DNA from: Naganishia liquefaciens | Taxonomy: Eukaryota > Basidiomycota > Tremellomycetes > Filobasidiales > Filobasidiaceae | Length of the DNA stretch: 64,000 nt | NCBI GenBank assembly: GCA_013423385.1 | Contig: BLZA01000013.1 | Location: 718,528 to 782,527, forward strand | Direction: 5' to 3' | Translations under genes and position numbers: made by a program | The notes under the pieces: generated by a model | Databases searched by the model: none | What the model saw: only the letters and a program-made list of their open reading frames with translations | What the model was told of the DNA's origin: nothing | Shown here: positions 24,556 through 37,000 of the stretch, one piece after another | How positions within the stretch are numbered: position 1 is the first letter of the stretch | Layout of the letters: every line of letters starts with the position of its first letter

Positions 24556-25971
24556 ATGGCCGCCATCACAGCACGTCCATTCAAGCTCGCTCTCGTGCAG
24601 CTCGCGGGACTCGGCAAAGACAAAGCCAAGAACCTCGCGGTTGCAAGCGCCGGCGTGCGCAAGGCCGTCCAAGAGGGGAAAGCCGATATCGTTGTCTTGC
24701 CCGTACGTCTTTCCTCCTCCGTGTGCCCGAAATCTCCCAATCTTTCCGCTGATACACCCCTCCGGCAGGAAATCTTCAACTCTCCCTACGCTGTGACCGC
24801 CTTCCGACAGTATGCCGAGCCTATCCCCTCGACGTTTCCCGTCCGGGCAGCAGACATTGTCCACTTGGGCGGGGAATCCGAGAGTATCGTCGCGCTCTCA
24901 GGCATGGCCAAGACGCATGGCGTTTGGCTCATTGGCGGTTCGATTCCCGAAATTGAAAAGCAGACGGATAAAATCTATAACACGTGTACGGTATATAACC
25001 CTCAAGGTAGGTCCCCTCCCGTTCCCTTCAAGCTCGCCCGTCAACGCAAAATGCTGAAACCGCTTCGCCAGGCGACCTCGTCGTCAAACACCGTAAAGTC
25101 CACCTCTTTGACATTGATATCCCCGGCAAACAAACATTCAAGGAGAGCGAGACCTTGACGGGTGGAACGACGCTCAACACGTTTGACACGCCGTTCGGCA
25201 AGATTGGTCTCGGAATATGCTACGATATTGTGCGTGGTTTCCCGTTTGCTTTCTCCCATCATCCCGTTCTGCGCTCACTCCCTTTCCTCGTAGCGGTTCC
25301 CCGAGATGGCGATGATCGCCGCGCGACAAGGCTGCATCGCCATGATCTACCCATCCGCATTCAAGTAACGCATTTCTTTCCCCGTTTGTGTTTGTACTGC
25401 TCTGACCCTTAACAGTACGACAACAGGACCCCTATACTGGACGCTCCTTCAACGGGCTCGGTAAGCGACGGATCCTCCCCTCCCCTTTACACCTTCACCG
25501 GAAGGACCTGACGTACGAGCACAATCCCTTGTTGCCCGCAGAGCCGTCGATAACCAAATCTACGTTGCCATGTGTTCACCCGCTCGTCACCCGGACGCCA
25601 CGTACCAAGCTGTAAGCCAATCTCCAATCCCCATGTCAGAGTATAGCGTGCTGATAGTAAGAGCAGTACGGACACTCGAGTGTCGTTAGCCCCGCGTGCG
25701 TAGTCCCTTCCTACGGCGGCCTTGCAAACAGCTGACCCAGGATTATTGCTTTTCCAGTGGACAAGTCCTCGCAGAGGCAGACGAGCACGAAGCGATCGTC
25801 TATGCCGATATCGGTCAGTCCCTCGTCTTGCGCTCGTGATTTCCGGAAGTGCGATTTTCGCTGATCAGGCACGCGTCGACAGATCCGGAATTCCTCGCAC
25901 AGACGCGCAGGGGTTTGCCCGTGACCATTCAACGGAGGTTTGATGTATACCCGGATGTATCCAAGGCATGA
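24556..25971 (+). CDS. nit2: Nitrilase-superfamily amidase, NIT2/omega-amidase type
   Basis: About 300 residues spread over some eight exons. The nitrilase catalytic triad is visible: Glu at the exon joint VVLP|E (IFNSPY), Lys in [11 protein letters not shown] and Cys in [12 protein letters not shown]. Also present are KLALVQLAG at the N-terminus, [22 protein letters not shown] and [11 protein letters not shown], in the usual order of the family, and the end [16 protein letters not shown]2 enzymes hydrolyse 2-oxoglutaramate and 2-oxosuccinamate, closing the transaminase salvage of glutamine and asparagine; they are cytosolic or mitochondrial. The ATG at 24556 has the context AACCATGG. The last exon is reached through an acceptor near 25881. 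The stop TGA is 25969-25971; only 77 bases separate it from the end of the convergent neighbour. Confidence 0.88.
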
Positions 25972-26048
25972 GCGTGTCCTACATTGCATTGCCCGCCACA
26001 TTCAAATAAGATATGCATATCCTCGAATACAATCTCGTCTCGGCAGCA

Positions 26049-28115
26049 TCACCGTCTCTCTTCAAAGTCGTACTCGACGACCCGAACGGCACCTTGCTCG
26101 TCCAACGGCACATCCGCCGTCATGGGAAATACACTGCCTCCCAGCCGTCTTCGCGACGTCGCCCGTCCCTTCTTGTGCCCCGTCCTGCCAACCGTCCCCG
26201 CGCCCGTTGTCAAACCCGCTCCTTGCTCCTGCACTCGCGCCTCTTGTTCGCGCTGCCGCCGAGCCTCACCGATCTCACGATCAATCGCGATCCCTAGCCC
26301 GCGTGCGCCGCGACCGACGATGGAAATCTCATCGACGACGGGTGCCAGCGTCGTGTCTTCGAGCGAGGGCGCCCATAGTGAGCGGGTCGTTTGTGCCCAT
26401 TGCAGCGGACGCGTGAGGTAGGCCGTCAGTGCTCCGGGGATGTCATCCATCGGTAGCTATTCGGCAGCGCTTCATCAATACGTGATGTGGGCTTTCCCTC
26501 TTGATCGAACGACTTACCGGCTTGGCCGTCATACCATCGAGAATCGTCACATTTGGCTCGCTCTTGCCCGTGAGCCCGTTTGCGCCTCCGGAGGGATGGA
26601 AAGGACACCCCTTGAGTGCCTGCCGGAATTGAAAGACGGCGCCGCGCATGATGGGTGTGTGATAAGGGCACCTGGAAAGAGGGATCAGTCTACACGCCGC
26701 GCGAAAGACGGGCGGAACTTACGGCATGTGCAGATCCATCACGGGCGTTGCGAGTCCGCCTCCGCGAAGGCGATCGATAATCTTGATGACGGCTCCTTTT
26801 GTTCCCTACGAGTAAATCAGCCGAGGGATCACCTTTGCGCGCAGCGCCTGTACTCACAGAGATGACGAGCGATCTCGGCGAATTGATCATCGCCTCGCCC
26901 GCCCATTCGCGCGTTGACCAGTCTCCGGCCTCGGCAACGACGCCATACTCTTCGTCCTCGCGCTGCGCACACATCGGCAACAAGTTTTCATTCCATCCTT
27001 CGTGTTCCTGCATATCCCGAATCACCTCGAGCACGTGCGCGAGCGGATACGATGACGATGCTGCAGACGAAGGCGAGGAAGGGTGATGGTGTATCGCGTC
27101 CGAGAGCGAGTACTTGCGTGTGCGCGAGGTATCGTGGGAAAGCGCCAACAGCGTCGTCATCCAATGCCGTGTCGTCCCCTTCCCGGGCTCTTCTCCCGGT
27201 GACACCTCGTGCGGCGGCAAGCTCGCGTAGATGCATGCGAGGCGAACGGCATCTTCGAGCTTGACCTTGTCGGTTGCGACGAGCGCCGTGAGCGTACCAA
27301 TAAAGCCGTACCCGAGCAGGTGAGTAACGTCTTGTGGCAGGAATGACGATGTCGGTTCTGCGTGGGCCTGAGCCGAGGCGAGGATGGCGAGGTTGGATGT
27401 GAGGACGTACGCAGCCTTGATGTCGGGTCTGTCCATCAGTTCGTTCTGTACGACCAGATGCTTATCAGTCAACAACGCAGGCAAGCAGCAAGACCGCTAC
27501 GTACGATACTCCTATTGCCGACCCATCCCCTCAGCCAGCCTTTGTTCCACCTCCTCCACAACGCCGGGTCCATGCCATCACCCATACTCCCCTTCATGGC
27601 GCCCTTCTCGACGTCGATCGTCCGCGGGACGTAACCAATTGCTTCGCACGGCGTGACGAGCGCCTCGGATGCGCGTTCCCAGAGACGAAGAGATGCATCG
27701 GTCGGCGATGACGGTTGATGTGGGTACGATCCCTATAGTTCATCATGTATGAGCTTCCGTCCGGAAAAGATCATTCCCAAGGGAAACTCACCAGTCCGGC
27801 AAAGACCAGCGCCCGTTTACGCTTCCTCGTTACCATGCCTTTATCCCCTTGCTTTTCCACCTCCTGCCCTTGCCCCTGTCCCAGCTGCAACCCTCGCTCC
27901 CTATTGCGCGCACCAACGGTGCCTGCCTTGAACGCCCTCCAAAATCCACTTTCCACCGGTCGCACGACAACGTCATCCCTGACGAGCGTCGTTGCGGTTG
28001 ATGGTCCTGCCGCCGCGCGGGAAAGAGGTGCCACGACGGCCGTGGCCGCAGCGGGAAAGGAAAAGAGCACGGGATTGGCGATGAATGATGCACGGAGGTG
28101 ATGATGCGGTGCCAT
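26049..28115 (-). CDS. Malonyl-CoA:ACP transacylase-like protein lacking the usual nucleophile
   Basis: A mitochondrial-type N-terminus (MAPHHHLRASFIANP, Ala/Arg-rich) leads to KRALVFAGLGSYPH, which aligns with the FPGQGSQ start of acyltransferase domains. Then KAAYVLTSNLAILAS and LLGYGFIGTLTALVA occupy the place of the nucleophile elbow (normally GHSLGE): the serine and neighbouring histidine are both replaced. The second catalytic histidine region is kept (PYHTPIM), as is LTRPLQWAQT near the C-terminus. Exons join at about 27785/27737, 27449/27391 and two or three further places; the stop TGA is 26049-26051. In the mitochondrial type II fatty acid pathway Mct1 supplies malonyl-ACP. This copy may be inactive or altered. 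Confidence is fair for the fold and low for the activity. Confidence 0.6.
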
Positions 28116-28420
28116 GGTGGATGAGCGAGTCAAGAGAGAACGACTCGACTCGACTCGACACGACTCGACACTCTCTGTTCTGTCTTTGAAGAAATCCTCG
28201 CGCGCAGCTGACTCGACTCGACTCGGCTCGATTTCCGCCCGCCGCTTCGGCCTTATAGCCGGCCCGAAGCCCACGGCGCTCCGGACGGGGAAGGGGGTGC
28301 GCCCGGACAGGAAAAACGCACTCGGACATGACGGCCTATTAGATGCTACAGTACAAGTAATCCCGATACAACCCGTTCTCCTACGTATGCCCCTTCCCCG
28401 TTCCCGTCCCGTCGTCCGGC
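28116..28420. repeat. Intergenic with GACTC/CTCGA pentamer tracts
   Basis: The 305 bases between two same-strand genes contain two tracts of tandem pentamers of the CTCGA type, at about 28140-28172 and 28209-28232. They lie upstream of the transacylase-like gene, within its presumed promoter or leader. Confidence 0.7.
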
Positions 28421-29851
<1,431 letters not shown>

Positions 29852-30174
29852 GGTGGCGCTGGGGTTGGGCCTGGAATGAACGCTACCAACGAGGGAATCG
29901 AGATGAAGCAGCTATAGTGGACGCTCTCTAGAAATCATTCCGCGCACGTGACCCGTAATTCGCCGGGGGGACAAACTTGGTGAAAATAAACGATCGGTTT
30001 TGCGCGACTTGATTATTGTTCATTTCCGCCCTCGTTTGGTCGCTCGCTGGTATCTGATGACGTCAGGCGAGACAAGAGCATCGGCAGATCGAGCTGGGAA
30101 ACCATATATATTGCATACAGAATGTCCTTGTCTCCTCTCTCTGGCTGCCTCGTCCTCAGCTACAAGTACACAAC
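29852..30174. promoter_or_regulatory. Divergent promoter between DIM1 and a small mitochondrial-type gene
   Basis: Both genes start outward from this 323 base gap. A TATATATT element at about 30103-30110 lies some 70 bases before the right-hand ATG. No corresponding box was seen for DIM1. Confidence 0.5.
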
Positions 30175-30543
30175 ATGTCTTCAATCGCACGCACCACTCG
30201 TCGAACGCCCGCCTTGGTTCGTTGCCTCGGTACAACCCCGGCTCGTCGATTCCCCTCCGAGACGCTCGACAAGCCCGGCAAGCCCGCCTCCATGAAGTCT
30301 CCGTACGTCCTCGTTTTCCCTGATTTTTTTTTACATTTCTAACAACCCTCATGTATCCATAGGCAAGACCCTCAAACTGTTGAAAAGGGCAACGAGCCCG
30401 CCAATGATCTCGAGCTCGACCCGAAGAAATCGAGCGAAGGTGGCGCGGCCGGATCGGCGTCGTTTGCGAGGAGCACCAAGGAGCCGGATGCGGCCAAGAA
30501 GCCCGTCGGGGGTTCGGCTCCCGGTAGTAACAAGCTGGACTAA
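30175..30543 (+). CDS. Small protein with mitochondrial-type presequence
   Basis: Two exons joined by an intron from GTACGT (about 30301) to AG at 30361, in phase, give a protein of about 100 residues. The first 30 residues (MSSIARTTRRTPALVRCLGT, then TPARRF) are rich in Arg, Ser and Thr and without acids, as in matrix-targeting signals. The rest is hydrophilic, with Lys/Glu/Gly/Ser and no helix of note (DPQTVEKGNEPANDLELDPK). I do not recognise the family. The splice fit and TATA element support a real gene. Stop TAA at 30541-30543. Confidence 0.65.
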
Positions 30544-30906
30544 TGAGCGAGGAATGTACTAGCGCAGAAGGCAGTTTCAAGCAAAGAGAGATTTAGAGAT
30601 CCAAAGTTGTAAAAGTCGAGTCAAGTAAAAGTGAACATGAAGCCACCAGAATGCCATTACACTGGAAAGTATCGCTCCACAGGCGTAAGCCTTGCCATAG
30701 AAAGAGATGAAAGCGGCTGAAGAGCTACCGCGTACAAGGCGACTTGAACCGCAAAGCCGACCACTTCAATATGCTATCTTGGACCAGCAAGGATATGCGG
30801 CACAGGGAACCGAACATGGACCTGTCACGTATTCGTGCCGTTTCTCCATAGCGCTCCAATGCGCGTGTATTGAGCAAAGCGATTACCCTTGGTTCATCGA
30901 TATCAA
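30544..30906. other. Intergenic between convergent genes
   Basis: 363 bases between two stop codons. Nothing recognised apart from the two 3' flanks. Confidence 0.45.
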
Positions 30907-32520
30907 TTACGACCTCTCCAACAACCACGTCTTCCAGTCTTCGAGCACCGCCGCATTCTTGGCCTCGTCCGCCTCTTCGCTTCTTCCATCGACAACCTTG
31001 ACCATGACATGCTGGTAATCCTCGTAAATCTTGATGGATTTGTCCGCACTCGTCACGTTTTCCATGTAGGTCATGCTAGCCTTGTGCGATGTTGTGCGAT
31101 CCGCGTCGCCGTGCAAGAGACGGATGGCTTCGAAATATTGCAGTTAGCGTGAGCTTCGCAGTAACCGTTGGACCTACGAGTTTTTGTGTTCGCAGCGTTG
31201 TCAATCGTCTCGGTGAAAGCATTCAGAAATGCGAGTCCCGTGGCGATCCGCAGTTTACCAGTGTAGTTCATGGCTGAAAGACGCGATCAGCGGCACCGTC
31301 CACATTTTTCAACACGTTTGTGCTGACGAGTGAAGACTTACGATCCGCTCGGAATTCCGCCGGAACGCGCTCATCGTCGCTAATATGATCTGCAAGAGGG
31401 ACCTCTAAGTCACGTCTTCCGCGGCAATCGGTGTCTTTTTTCCTCACCCAGCGGTCCGCTATCCAGCAGCGGGACCTTTCCGGCAATCCGCGATACGACT
31501 TTCGCAAGCGCCGTGACTACGGCATTCGGTCTGTCCGGTACTGTCCGTCAAGAATCAGCAACGGAAAGTTTCCACGGAAGCTGCAGCACATCCGAGTCCT
31601 CACCGTCGAGCAACGGACACATGGCGAACGCGCCATGGATCGGCGGCATCTTGGCTCGTGTTTCCTCGTCAAAGCGATCCGAGACCGTGAGTGCGTACAA
31701 GACGGTCAGACCGCCCATCGAGGACCCTGTCAGAAATGTCTTGCGTGGAGTAGAGGAGGGAGAGGTCGTACGGAGGTCTTGCAGGACTGTGAAGACCGCG
31801 TCGGGGAGGGAGCGGGCGTTGAGGAGGTAGCCATGGACGCTGTGCGTAGACTGGTCAGTTGACGGAGGATGGAGGGGGTGGGATTCGCCGAGGAAATCGA
31901 CCTACCCAGTGGAACGGCCGTGCTGAGCGAAAGGGACGAGATTTAGCGACGGACGCGAAGCAATGCCGATTGGATTCTCTGCTTACTCCGGGCATATCGG
32001 CAACGATGACTCGGAACCCCGCTTTGAGGATCTCGCGGCATTGGAAGGCGTATCGACCGCTATCAAGGAGGGTCAGATTGAGGCATTCCGTTTTGACAGT
32101 AACGCTGCAGACTTGCCCATATTCCCGATAACCTGTTGCGATGATCAGCAGAGAAGAGTCACTCGACCAGAGCAGACATACCATGAACATATAATACGTC
32201 TACTCCTCTTCCCCTCTTGTCTTCCAAAAACTCCTCCTTCATTTCCCAGACTTTATAGTATATCCATTCATCATCCGCCTTGACGCCCTTCAACTCGTCC
32301 GCTGTCAACGTGACATCTTCCCCACGAACGATCCGCGAGGAGCTTGTGACGGGAGCATCTGGACGGAAGAAGACTCTGCGTTGGTGTGTGGTGATCTCCG
32401 GCGACGAGTCGAGCGCTTTCTCGACAAGTTGCGTCGGGATGAGGTATCTGCCGTGCGCTGGAAATTGGTTTTTAGGTCGAGTGCCGGGGCCTGACGATGC
32501 CACTCACTAGGATCGGTCAT
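30907..32520 (-). CDS. Serine hydrolase of the monoglyceride lipase type (alpha/beta fold)
   Basis: Family role: cleaves monoacylglycerols or related esters. The short first exon MTDP is followed by HGRYLIPTQLVEKAL. After VLYVHG (oxyanion motif) and YREYGGRYAFQCREI come GFRVIVADMPGHGRSTGVHGYL, FLTGSSMGGLTVLYAL (nucleophile elbow G-x-S-x-G, here GSSMG), CPLLDG, LRIATGLAFLNAF, TPIRLLHGDADRTTS (acid Asp) and IKIYEDYQHVMVK (His), ending EDWKTWLLERS at TAA 30907-30909. The triad Ser/Asp/His is intact. One intron (32060-32116) has a GC donor with the strong context GG|GCAAGT; the others are GT-AG. A small DNA transposon sits 169 bases upstream of the start codon, in the likely promoter. Confidence 0.85.
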
Positions 32521-32680
32521 GGTCTGGATGGCGAGCCGAGAGGGAATAAAGATGCTTGGGGCTCACGGATGTACCACCATAAAGGCAAGTTTGGTTGAAC
32601 AGCTGTCTTATATCGGAAGCGCGGAACCTGAACAAGTGAAACGAGCCGGCTACTCATTATCCGGTGAGTCACTCGCGTGG

Positions 32681-32688
32681 GATCAACG
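32681..32688. repeat. Left target-site duplication GATCAACG
   Basis: Eight bases identical to 33402-33409, directly outside the inverted ends of the 713 bp element. Confidence 0.8.
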
Positions 32689-33401
32689 AGGACCGGCGAC
32701 ACACCATACAGAGGTGGGTGTCAAAATTAGCAGTAATTTTCGCCGTCTGAAGGTCTATGTCGGTGTCAAATTAGCATCCTTTTTGCCCTTCGAACGCGAA
32801 GGTCGGTACCACATTAGCATCTTTTTTGGGCAGCCAGAGAGACTGGCTCGAGGGCCGAAGTCCATGTTCTAGCAAGTCGGTCGCATTTGTTATACGTTAT
32901 CCTGCTTGCAGATACTGTCTGCGAGAGTACTTGACAAGTGTCAGTTGAGTCCAAGTTCTAGGACACTCCGGACGCTCGGAGAAAATGGCATAGCAAAAGA
33001 GACGACTCGGACGTGACGTGAAAGGTAAACTACCAACGTTCTCGTAAAATGGGCACGGGAGAGCAAGCTCGCGCAAAAAAGGTAAAAAGCCGCAATGGGG
33101 CATCGTGCTGTCGTATAGTCATGAAGCGCAAGCAATTCGCACTCTAACCACTAAGCCAAAATCTGCTTCTCTCTTCGTCGTGGCCGCGTTTGCATAATAT
33201 TTGAATCCCGGTACTGAGGTCTCTGTTGCCTCAGACCAATCTGGCAAAAATGACGTCAGCAAAACCCGACTTGTGTAAGCATTCTATGTCGACGTCAATC
33301 TAGCATCTTTTTTCATCAAAACGCCGGAAGCCTAGCAGGTCTTTTCGTCAAAATTGCTCGTTTCATGACGCCCACCCCTCTATGAAAGTGTCGCCGGTCC
33401 T
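32689..33401. mobile_element. Non-autonomous DNA transposon (MITE-like), 713 bp
   Basis: The left end AGGACCGGCGACAC (32689-32702) is the exact reverse complement of the right end GTGTCGCCGGTCCT (33388-33401). Inside, the inverted similarity continues imperfectly: CATACAGAGGTGGGTGTCA on the left faces CATAGAGGGGTGGGCGTCA on the right (16 of 19). The element is flanked by an 8 bp direct repeat, GATCAACG. There is no transposase frame. The interior holds three or four copies of a T-rich motif with the core TAGCATC followed by a run of T. An 8 bp duplication is typical of hAT transposons; if the next A is counted the duplication is 9 bp, which would suit Mutator-like elements. Confidence 0.85.
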
Positions 33402-33409
33402 GATCAACG
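33402..33409. repeat. Right target-site duplication GATCAACG
   Basis: Direct repeat of 32681-32688 flanking the small transposon; the next base (A) also matches the base after the left copy. Confidence 0.8.
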
Positions 33410-34060
33410 ACGTCCGCCTTTTCAGGGCTCTTTTGTGACCCGTTGCTCTGAGAGAAAAAATCGGCATCTGGCTCGTTGCAATGGCTCCCTATCCTCCTAT
33501 CCTGTCATCCGCCAGCGGACTGAACACGACAGCTTTTCCAGACAGTCGTTGCTGATTGAAGATTAAGATTTCGGCCGCTGTTTCAGTAGAGATAACCATC
33601 TATGACAGCATTGTCTCTGCTTGTCGCCTTTGCGTGTCCGATATTTGCATCGGAAAGCACCATTGATTCCGGAAGGGCTGTATAGCAGTATGCTATTCGA
33701 GCGAGTTGGAAGCTATCTGTGGCGAACGGTCAGCCCAGATTGCCATTCCCATCTGAATCTGGTTGCGAATTCCAGCTCGGATTCCTGGCTTTGTTTATCT
33801 TGGCTCGCTCGCTTTTAGCGCGTCGTGCCGTGACATTCCTACGAAAGTGCAAGCAGCAGATAGCATTCACTCACGCAGTAATCAATTCGTGACTCTTTAC
33901 ATCTCGCAACCTGCAGTCGGCAGTAACTCGGTCCTTTCTCTCCAACTCGGCACCTCGTATCGTCCTTCTTTTGCGCACACACCGCGCGCTCGATACCATT
34001 TGCAAAGTCAGACGACGCGAAAGCTGCCTCGATTCCGCCGGACTGGCGTTCCCGCGGACG
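33410..34060. other. Promoter region of the RasGAP gene
   Basis: No gene supported. Short open frames occur at 33621-33818 and 33763 onward, but they carry no motifs and the second overlaps the start of the next gene. Confidence 0.4.
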
Positions 34061-37000
34061 ATGTCATCGATTCTCAACCTCTCAGACATCAGTCTCGAGG
34101 AAGATCGATTCGAGGTGGATTGCTGGCGATATGTCGGTGAACCCGTGGTTTCCGGATCCAGGGCGAATGCAAAGTCCTCCCCGGCGAGAGGTCTGGATTC
34201 GGGCAAGAGCAGCGCGGGTTCGACAAGCGAAGGGTGGTTTGGTGTAAGCTGCCAAGTTGCACGGGTATCGGGCGCAGCGCTGACAACTGTTACCTCAGCT
34301 TTCCAAGCACAAGCGTACCCGCACAATATCTCTGCAAAGGAAGCCTCGCTCCGACTCCAGCTCTGCGAATCTGCCCCCTCCTCCACCTGCTACCCTGGGT
34401 TCTTCTTCCGGCCAACAGTCACACCTGCATAAACAGAGAGGGGTCTCTGCATCAAGCACGTCTGGAAATCTCTCATCTGCTTCATCCGCTTCATCGTTTG
34501 CGAGTGCGGGGTCAGGACTGAGCTCTGCCGAATCTGGTCATAGCCTTGGTTTGGCGCCTATTACGAAGAAAGCCTCAAGAGGCAAGAAGGGTGAGAAACT
34601 CGAAGATTGTGAAAGGAACGGCACTGATCGGTCATTAGACAAGTCGTCATTCTTCGGGCTGGGTGTCGGCAACCGGAGAAGCCGAAAGGAAGAAGTCGAG
34701 TCGTGGCGCAGGGCAAAGCTGATATGCCAGGGAGACCTTCGAGGGGATGAATCGATTGTGACTGTCTACGATGTAAGTCTCTTTCTGCCCATGCATCAGC
34801 AAGGCTGACCTAGACAATCGCTAGGGAGACGTTCCCCTATATCAGTTCCGTCCGCGTAATCTCCAGGCGACGGACATATCAGTTCCTCACAAGTCGCTTT
34901 ACACCGATCGACCGTGCATTCGCATTGTCAACGTTGGCAAAGCCATGATTCAAGACCCGGGAGATCTTACGCCGATGCCGTCCAAGGAGCTGGAAACTAA
35001 GCGGTCCTTCTTCCAAGGCTCGTCTCCCAGCTCGAGCGGCGCATGTCCTCCGCGGGCGAATTCGTTGGGAGAAGTCAAGAGAAAGACATCTTCGACGCCA
35101 TCTTTGCGCAGCTTTGCTTCATCACACTCGCTCTCAATTGGGTCGCGAACGCCTTCCGTGCCGCCTGTTGACCGAAGTCACAAGCAGCCAACAACCAGTC
35201 CCTACCCTCCCCAGATTTCGCCGAGAGGTGCCGACCTTACGCCACTGACAGGTCCCTGGCTGTCGCCCGTTAGTTCCAACACATCATACGCTTCTAGTCA
35301 GTCAACGCAGTCGGGCACGTCGGTGTATTCTACGGCACGAGAAGAGGAAGCGCAGGACGCCTTGTCACCGCTCATGGGGTATTCAACCCTCCCCGATCCA
35401 AGAACAGGCAAGCTCGAGCGAACGCGGCCCGAGGATACCACGCCCAAAGCGACGCGGACGTATCATCGAAAGCCAAACACCATTTCGCGCCAAAGCGACG
35501 AGACGATACCGACGATATCTCTGCACGCCGCCCAGCCTAGCTCTTCTCCGACATCGAGCACGCTTGAATCCCTTCAGGAATTGGCCTTTGTCTTTGAGGA
35601 TGCATCAATACAGCAGGCCTGGTATGGTCTTCTCAAATCGTTGGCAAGGCCGGAGATCATTAGCGACTTTGGAGGATTTACTGGAAGGACGGAATTAGTG
35701 GATCCATTCCACAGCCTAGCGAAAAGGAAACGGTTGCACCGGATACTGGAATTGACAATCCACGACATCAAAGAGTTCAAGCTAAACCCGCGAAATGACT
35801 TGGCTGAACCCAGGAAGAAGGGGATCATGAGGAGCATATCGTCGGGAATCGGACAAACAATCAAGGGGCTTGCGGAAGATGACCGCGAAGATCTAGAATC
35901 AGATCAAGTGGACTCGTTCTTCTTCGAAATGTGGGTGTGAGGGATGAAGCGGTGCTGGCGTACTGACTGTCTCGATCAGACGGCTTGACAACGAAGTGAT
36001 GGCTAAGACGTCGGTCAAGGCGCTTAATCTTGGCCTGATCTGGTCGGAAACGTTTCAATTTTCCGACTTGCCAGAGTGGCATCGCCTTTGTAAGTTGCTC
36101 CGATAGCTATGACGCTCGCGCCTGACAGCTTGCAGCATTTCACCTGTTTCGTAGCAGTGTGGAAGCTCCTTCTACCAGCATGTGCTCTATTTCCATCTTA
36201 GCGTCGGATCTTGAACCTGGACGCGCTATTGAAGGGCGATATCCTTTCTCCAATCTGATGGACGAGGCTTCCGGCGAGTTGCGATTGAAGCTGCGAAGTG
36301 TTGTTATGCATCTTGGAGATTCCAATAATTACGACACGGTTCACACCGTAAGTGGACAATATCTCTTGGATGTCTCGCGCTCACATACTCGTTGAAAAGG
36401 CCCTCTGCAATCCTTCCAAAGACAATCTTTACATCCCAGTTCATGGCACCTCGCTACCCGGGGGTAGCGTTAGCCTTTGTTATGCCGCAACTGCCTTATG
36501 CTCACTGGATGAGCTTCTTCGATGCCTGATTGACGAGGAAGTTCAATCGCGTAAGTCAGTTTGCAAGGACAAATCGTTTACCACTGAACATTCTCCTCAA
36601 CAGCGGCTGCCACACTCTTTCGTGCCAATACACCACTTACTAAGCTGTTAGAGACTGTGATGAGGATATACGCCTATGAATATGTCAGATCAGCCGTGGG
36701 GCCGACAGTGACGGAGATCATGGAGCGCGGACTCGTGTTGGATGAGCCTGTCGGAAGGGATAGCGGGACGGCTCAGCCAGATACACTCAGTCCGTTCGTG
36801 AGTAAGCTTTGGAATGACATTTATCGTAAGTCTGCAAGATAGAGTTGCCGACACAGCTGAACAACAACACCATATCTTCCAGTGTCACGCCAGAATTTCC
36901 CTCTGTGAGTCGCTCGGATCAAGGATCTATAGTTTCTAATCTCGGCGTGTCGTAGTTTCTTGAAAAAAGTCCTCAATCATTTGATACTCGCGGTGGGCAA

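Noticed and set aside
30725-30775. Minus-strand GGTTCAAGTC resembling a tRNA B-box
   Set aside because: No A-box and no acceptor stem could be found upstream; single short match.
33110-33170. Minus-strand stretch resembling the D-arm/A-box of a tRNA (TGGCTTAGTGGTTAGAGTGC)
   Set aside because: No matching B-box, T-arm or acceptor stem follows at the right distance, and the anticodon stem does not pair. At best a tRNA-derived fragment inside the small transposon.
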